From: an uncultured Victivallis sp. | GTDB taxonomy: Bacteria; Verrucomicrobiota; Lentisphaeria; Victivallales; Victivallaceae | Direction of reading: 5' to 3' | Length of the DNA: 46,342 bases | Assembly: GCA_944389935.1 (NCBI GenBank) | Contig: CALXOE010000026.1 | Location: 1-46,342, forward strand | Shown: one piece after another, positions 44,601 to 46,342 of the stretch | How the letters are laid out: each line of letters opens with the position of its first letter | Position numbering within the stretch: position 1 is the stretch's first letter | Translations under genes and position numbers: made by a program | The notes under the pieces: model-generated | The model's database searches: none | The model's input: the letters and a program-made list of their open reading frames with translations, nothing else | What the model was told of the DNA's origin: nothing

Positions 44601-45393
44601 GAAGATTCTCCGGAATCGTCAGTTCTCCGGCCAACTTCACATACGTTTCGCTCCCCGCGGTCTGCAGCTGCCGCGATTCCCGCAGCGCCAGATACTCACG
44701 GTCTCCATCCCCCCGGACCAGCATCAGGCGGATCGAGCACGGAGAGCCTTTCACTTCGCAGGAGACGGCCACTTCCCGCACGCGGCTCAGATCGAGCGGA
44801 TTGCAGCGCCGGGCGAATCGCCCGCCCGCCGGCGCTCCGGAAAACGTCACCTCCCCGGGCCGCCAGAGGAGCGTGATGTTCTCCTCCGGATACCAGCTCT
44901 CGGGGCCGCTCCGGAACGGAACCCCCTCCGCCGCGGCATTGATCTCCACCTCGGCAAATCCGCCGGGCGCTTCGCCGCCGTGCATGGAATCGATTCGCAG
45001 AGAGACGCTTGCCGCTTCCCGGTTCACCTCGATTCGTATGGCGCGTCGCGGCAGGTCGGGCAGCTCCAGCCTGCGGAATTCCCTGCCATCCAGCAACAGT
45101 GTCACCTGCCGCGGCACCGCCGCATCCCGACGGTACGGCGTGAACAGCACAATGTGATCGATCTGCCGTGTTGCGGGAAAACGGAAATTCAGAATCCGTC
45201 CCCGGTTCTCCCCCGTGACCATCCCGATTTCCCGGCTGCCGTCAGTCAGACACCGGAGCACTTTCTGCGAACTCTCCTGCGACCAGAGCGTGGTATCCGG
45301 ATTCCGGGCGAGATTCTCCCAGGCGCTTTCCGCTGAAGTCCCGCACGCGAGCAGCAGCGCCGCGGCACAAAACAGTTTGTAAAACGGATTCAT
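41638..45393 (-). CDS. large secreted multidomain clan GH-A glycosidase
   Basis: 1251 residues. Signal peptide about 1-22 (FCAAALLLACGTSA; the LLAC could be a lipobox). A discoidin-like domain follows (about 25-150, HIVLFTPYRRDAAVPRQVTL), then sandwich domains including a GH2-like sugar-binding fold (about 310-450, AYRLNVGRIKGNDTTFFNGI). The TIM barrel (about 570-870) has acid/base E687 in CQLGNEPNH and nucleophile E808 in LYVTEFSW, both in clan GH-A positions. The C terminus has NEW3-like and PA14-like beta domains (about 960-1245, LRLGSDDGIAAMLNGREVW). It should bind and cut an extracellular polysaccharide. Its ATG lies one base after the pseudopilin stop (TGA-G-ATG), so the two are probably coupled. 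Confidence 0.88.
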   Translation of the reverse strand: MNPFYKLFCAAALLLACGTSAESAWENLARNPDTTLWSQESSQKVLRCLTDGSREIGMVTGENRGRILNFRFPATRQIDHIVLFTPYRRDAAVPRQVTLLLDGREFRRLELPDLPRRAIRIEVNREAASVSLRIDSMHGGEAPGGFAEVEINAAAEGVPFRSGPESWYPEENITLLWRPGEVTFSGAPAGGRFARRCNPLDLSRVREVAVSCEVKGSPCSIRLMLVRGDGDREYLALRESRQLQTAGSETYVKLAGELTIPENLQGTPLSGELQIHTAKGANSTVSIRNFDFRLKGEVKTAAVDIPRRWHYRFAPFTACADRSWTRCGFDDSSWKSYPVPGRPEEPFRYGLMQSRTTVQMKHGGAYRLNVGRIKGNDTTFFNGIKVGETFGVPRSFDERPDYLIPAEAVRDGANVIAVEGASGYRDAPGIHAGRVLLRPLADDEYHLQTTALGEHESALFPAGSRVRYRIRLHAGASPAGKEVRVICRARDFFGNPAAQEETVLPLKAGGAETVLELPVTQTGYYRVEFRCLAGERVLAERESSFAILFDLSRIPCAPEDSAFGVNSGMDTGRNIICNLAEYPLMKLAGIDHVRTGISWDMVEAEKGVYDWSFYDLLFQEMARSGLTVFPFFEYAPSWATASTVPADSGQYQQMTGRPDDLDAWEKFVAAFARRYRPYLKECQLGNEPNHRSKWQCDFRNGGAAWYVESLRRAAEAIRRNAPECRIISPGLASTDVNYLNKLRELGAFPAFDAVSYHPYRTQTTPEDPDKMLTHWDPSAGTGTIFEEEAAMRRTAAADGVDRPLYVTEFSWRIHHPRLSVVSPERQAQYIVRYLAMAMAGHRRLFWYEFRHANFGKNGWSILNPDNTPAPSLVAFQVFCRFLRGSRYESRKTDRDGIYQMNYRDRTGRAVAVVWTTRERSALALTCGTPVEIRDIMGRKIRQTAAGEQLLLPLSENPLYLLGECESAIPVQIETAPSVIAPGETGKVEIRLVNPFKHAKSFVLENVIAPDYRITFPAADRRLTLAPGTERRISAVIEIPPAARLKRHDIPLPVRIGETESAAALRLRIGWRTPPGEEAGWIDRFLLLGPIPAPGLLQTAVAEESQLSPREGELCAGRRWTACRGQDGATDALPGAVDLATPGFAGEKTICYAFVRIHSPRQESAVLRLGSDDGIAAMLNGREVWRNEARRSVTPDEDAAEITLEKGWNRLLLKISNAGGGSGFIVRFTDRRGRPLPDLHYSIEPEQDSLFR

Positions 45394-45394
45394 C

Positions 45395-46342
45395 TCAGAA
45401 TTTTACCTCGGAAAAGTTCTCCAGAGCCCCCGCAATCCAGCCGGTCTCTCCGCTGATCGAATATTTCACTTTGACCTCCCCCGGAATCAGCGTCGCGGCA
45501 TGGCCGTCCGCCATGACCGCATTCGCCCGGCCGGAGTGCCCGAAGTAGAGCACACTCTTGTCGTACCAGTTCCGGATATGGTAACCGCCGACCGTTTTCT
45601 GCACGATGTTGCCCGAATCCCCGATCACGATCAACGCGGACGGTTTCCCCAGCCGCGCGAGTGAACGGTGATAATAAAGATCGTTTCCGCCTGTCTCCGG
45701 ATTGTAGGAGACCAGCCCCAGCGTGAAGTCCGCGTATTCATCCGACGCTCGCTTTTCAGTTTTCGGACAGTAGAAATGTGCCAGATTCCGTACCTCTTTC
45801 TTCAAATTGGATTTACCCGCATATCCCAGCCGCGAGAGAAACGCCGCCCATTGCAGTTCCGCCCCGTCCCATACGTTGAGCGCTGCCGGCAATATGTCCT
45901 GGTAATCGCCCGTGTAGAATGTCGTGACGGTTCCGCACTGTTTGAGGTTGTTCAGGCAGTTGGTCGCCCGGGCCCGCTCCCGCGCTTGATTCAACGCCGG
46001 CAGCAGCATCGAGGCGAGAATCGCGATGATCGCAATCACCACGAGGAGCTCTATGAGCGTAAACGCCGCTTTTCTCGTCACCAGGTCGAGGGAGGCAGGG
46101 GGCGTGTCCGCCGCCCCCCGCACCCCCTGCGTCCGGCAAGGTGCCTTGCGGGTGAGCGTTGCAGGGGCGAGGGAGGCAGGGGGCGTGTCCGCCGCCCCCC
46201 GCACCCCCTGCGTCCGGCAAGGTGCCGGTGCCGTGTACGGGTCGGAGTCGGACTCGGCTGCGGTTGGCCGGTGCGGGGAGAAAGAGCCGCAAAAACACGA
46301 AGCAATCTTCCCGCTTTTCTGCGGAAAGATTTCTTCGCGTTT
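45395..46342 (-). CDS. type II pseudopilin with repeat-containing leader, 5' end uncertain
   Basis: The mature part starts [20 protein letters not shown] with Glu at +5 and Ala (not Gly) before the cleavage site. A globular part follows with [13 protein letters not shown], the H-x9-DG motif, and ends LENFSEVKF. Upstream of the prepilin motif the frame stays open to the window edge. It includes two in-frame copies of a 27-residue unit ([11 protein letters not shown]...TRKA) encoded by the 81-bp-phased repeat at 46087-46226. In-frame GTG codons at 46204, 46123 and 46081 are the only internal start candidates; none has a Shine-Dalgarno. The gene may therefore begin outside the window with a very long leader, or at GTG 46081 with an ordinary short one. 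It is coupled to the large glycosidase. Confidence 0.75.
   Translation of the reverse strand, partial: KREEIFPQKSGKIASCFCGSFSPHRPTAAESDSDPYTAPAPCRTQGVRGAADTPPASLAPATLTRKAPCRTQGVRGAADTPPASLDLVTRKAAFTLIELLVVIAIIAILASMLLPALNQARERARATNCLNNLKQCGTVTTFYTGDYQDILPAALNVWDGAELQWAAFLSRLGYAGKSNLKKEVRNLAHFYCPKTEKRASDEYADFTLGLVSYNPETGGNDLYYHRSLARLGKPSALIVIGDSGNIVQKTVGGYHIRNWYDKSVLYFGHSGRANAVMADGHAATLIPGEVKVKYSISGETGWIAGALENFSEVKF
46087..46226. repeat. 59-bp GC-rich repeat, two identical copies 81 bp apart, inside a coding frame
   Basis: Copies at 46087-46145 and 46168-46226 are identical base for base. The 22 bp between them partly resemble the sequence flanking the first copy. Each copy contains an inverted repeat, GCAGGGGG (46095-46102) / CCCCCTGC (46123-46130), so it can form a strong hairpin. 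The 81-bp period keeps the pseudopilin reading frame. Confidence 0.9.

Noticed and set aside
43975..45336. 453-codon plus-strand ORF opposite the 1251-residue glycosidase
   Set aside because: Pro/Arg-rich shadow inside a single large gene.

Overview
The window is about 46.3 kb of GC-rich bacterial chromosome (roughly 60% GC by eye). It most resembles a Lentisphaerota (Victivallis-like) genome. The pointers are two type II pseudopilins with the [17 protein letters not shown](G/S)MLLPAL signature and an H-x9-DG motif, secreted clan GH-A glycosidases in the same operons, a DUF4091 protein, a bacterial family B DNA polymerase and many Gfo/Idh and AraC-type sugar genes. This placement is inference from protein style, not a marker-gene assignment.

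Layout. 1-76 is tRNA-Lys(CUU). 169-3465 (minus) holds corA, a four-helix membrane protein and a DUF4091 protein. 3915-6095 is a family B DNA polymerase that ends at a bidirectional terminator. 6165-9652 (minus) is topA, translationally coupled to an AsmA-like membrane protein. 9853-12078 is gnd plus a lipoprotein. 12206-14271 (minus) is a pair of glycosyltransferases. 14560-15220 holds small proteins, one possibly frameshifted. 15238-17503 is an AraC regulator divergent from a GH13 enzyme. 17722-18966 is an exported parvulin. 19097-21963 is a sugar isomerase/dehydrogenase operon divergent from a second AraC regulator. 21997-25747 (minus) is an operon of an LPG-synthase-like membrane protein, a MetF-type reductase and DUF1015. 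25874-26740 is nfo, whose 3' end overlaps a 765-residue EF-hand membrane protein of unknown function (26697-28994, minus). 29281-30040 is a stand-alone CBM48 protein and a half-size EamA transporter.

30103-35054 is a carbohydrate module: a GntR/LacI hybrid regulator with a consensus promoter and duplicated operator, then a pseudopilin and a secreted glycosidase. 35249-39664 holds a KamA-type radical SAM enzyme, a DEAD-box helicase and rarA. 39680-46342 (minus) is a second carbohydrate module: a pseudopilin with an unusual repeat-containing leader, a 1251-residue secreted glycosidase starting one base after the pseudopilin stop, and a cytoplasmic glycosidase.

The recurring theme is a pseudopilin placed immediately upstream of, and probably translationally coupled to, a large secreted glycosidase. 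This occurs twice in 16 kb on opposite strands and is the best candidate here for an under-described system: pseudopilins dedicated to individual glycan-degrading enzymes. Promoters are easy to read in this genome: TTGxxx, a 16-18 bp spacer and a -10 that is very often TATATT. I found no CRISPR array, insertion sequence or prophage.
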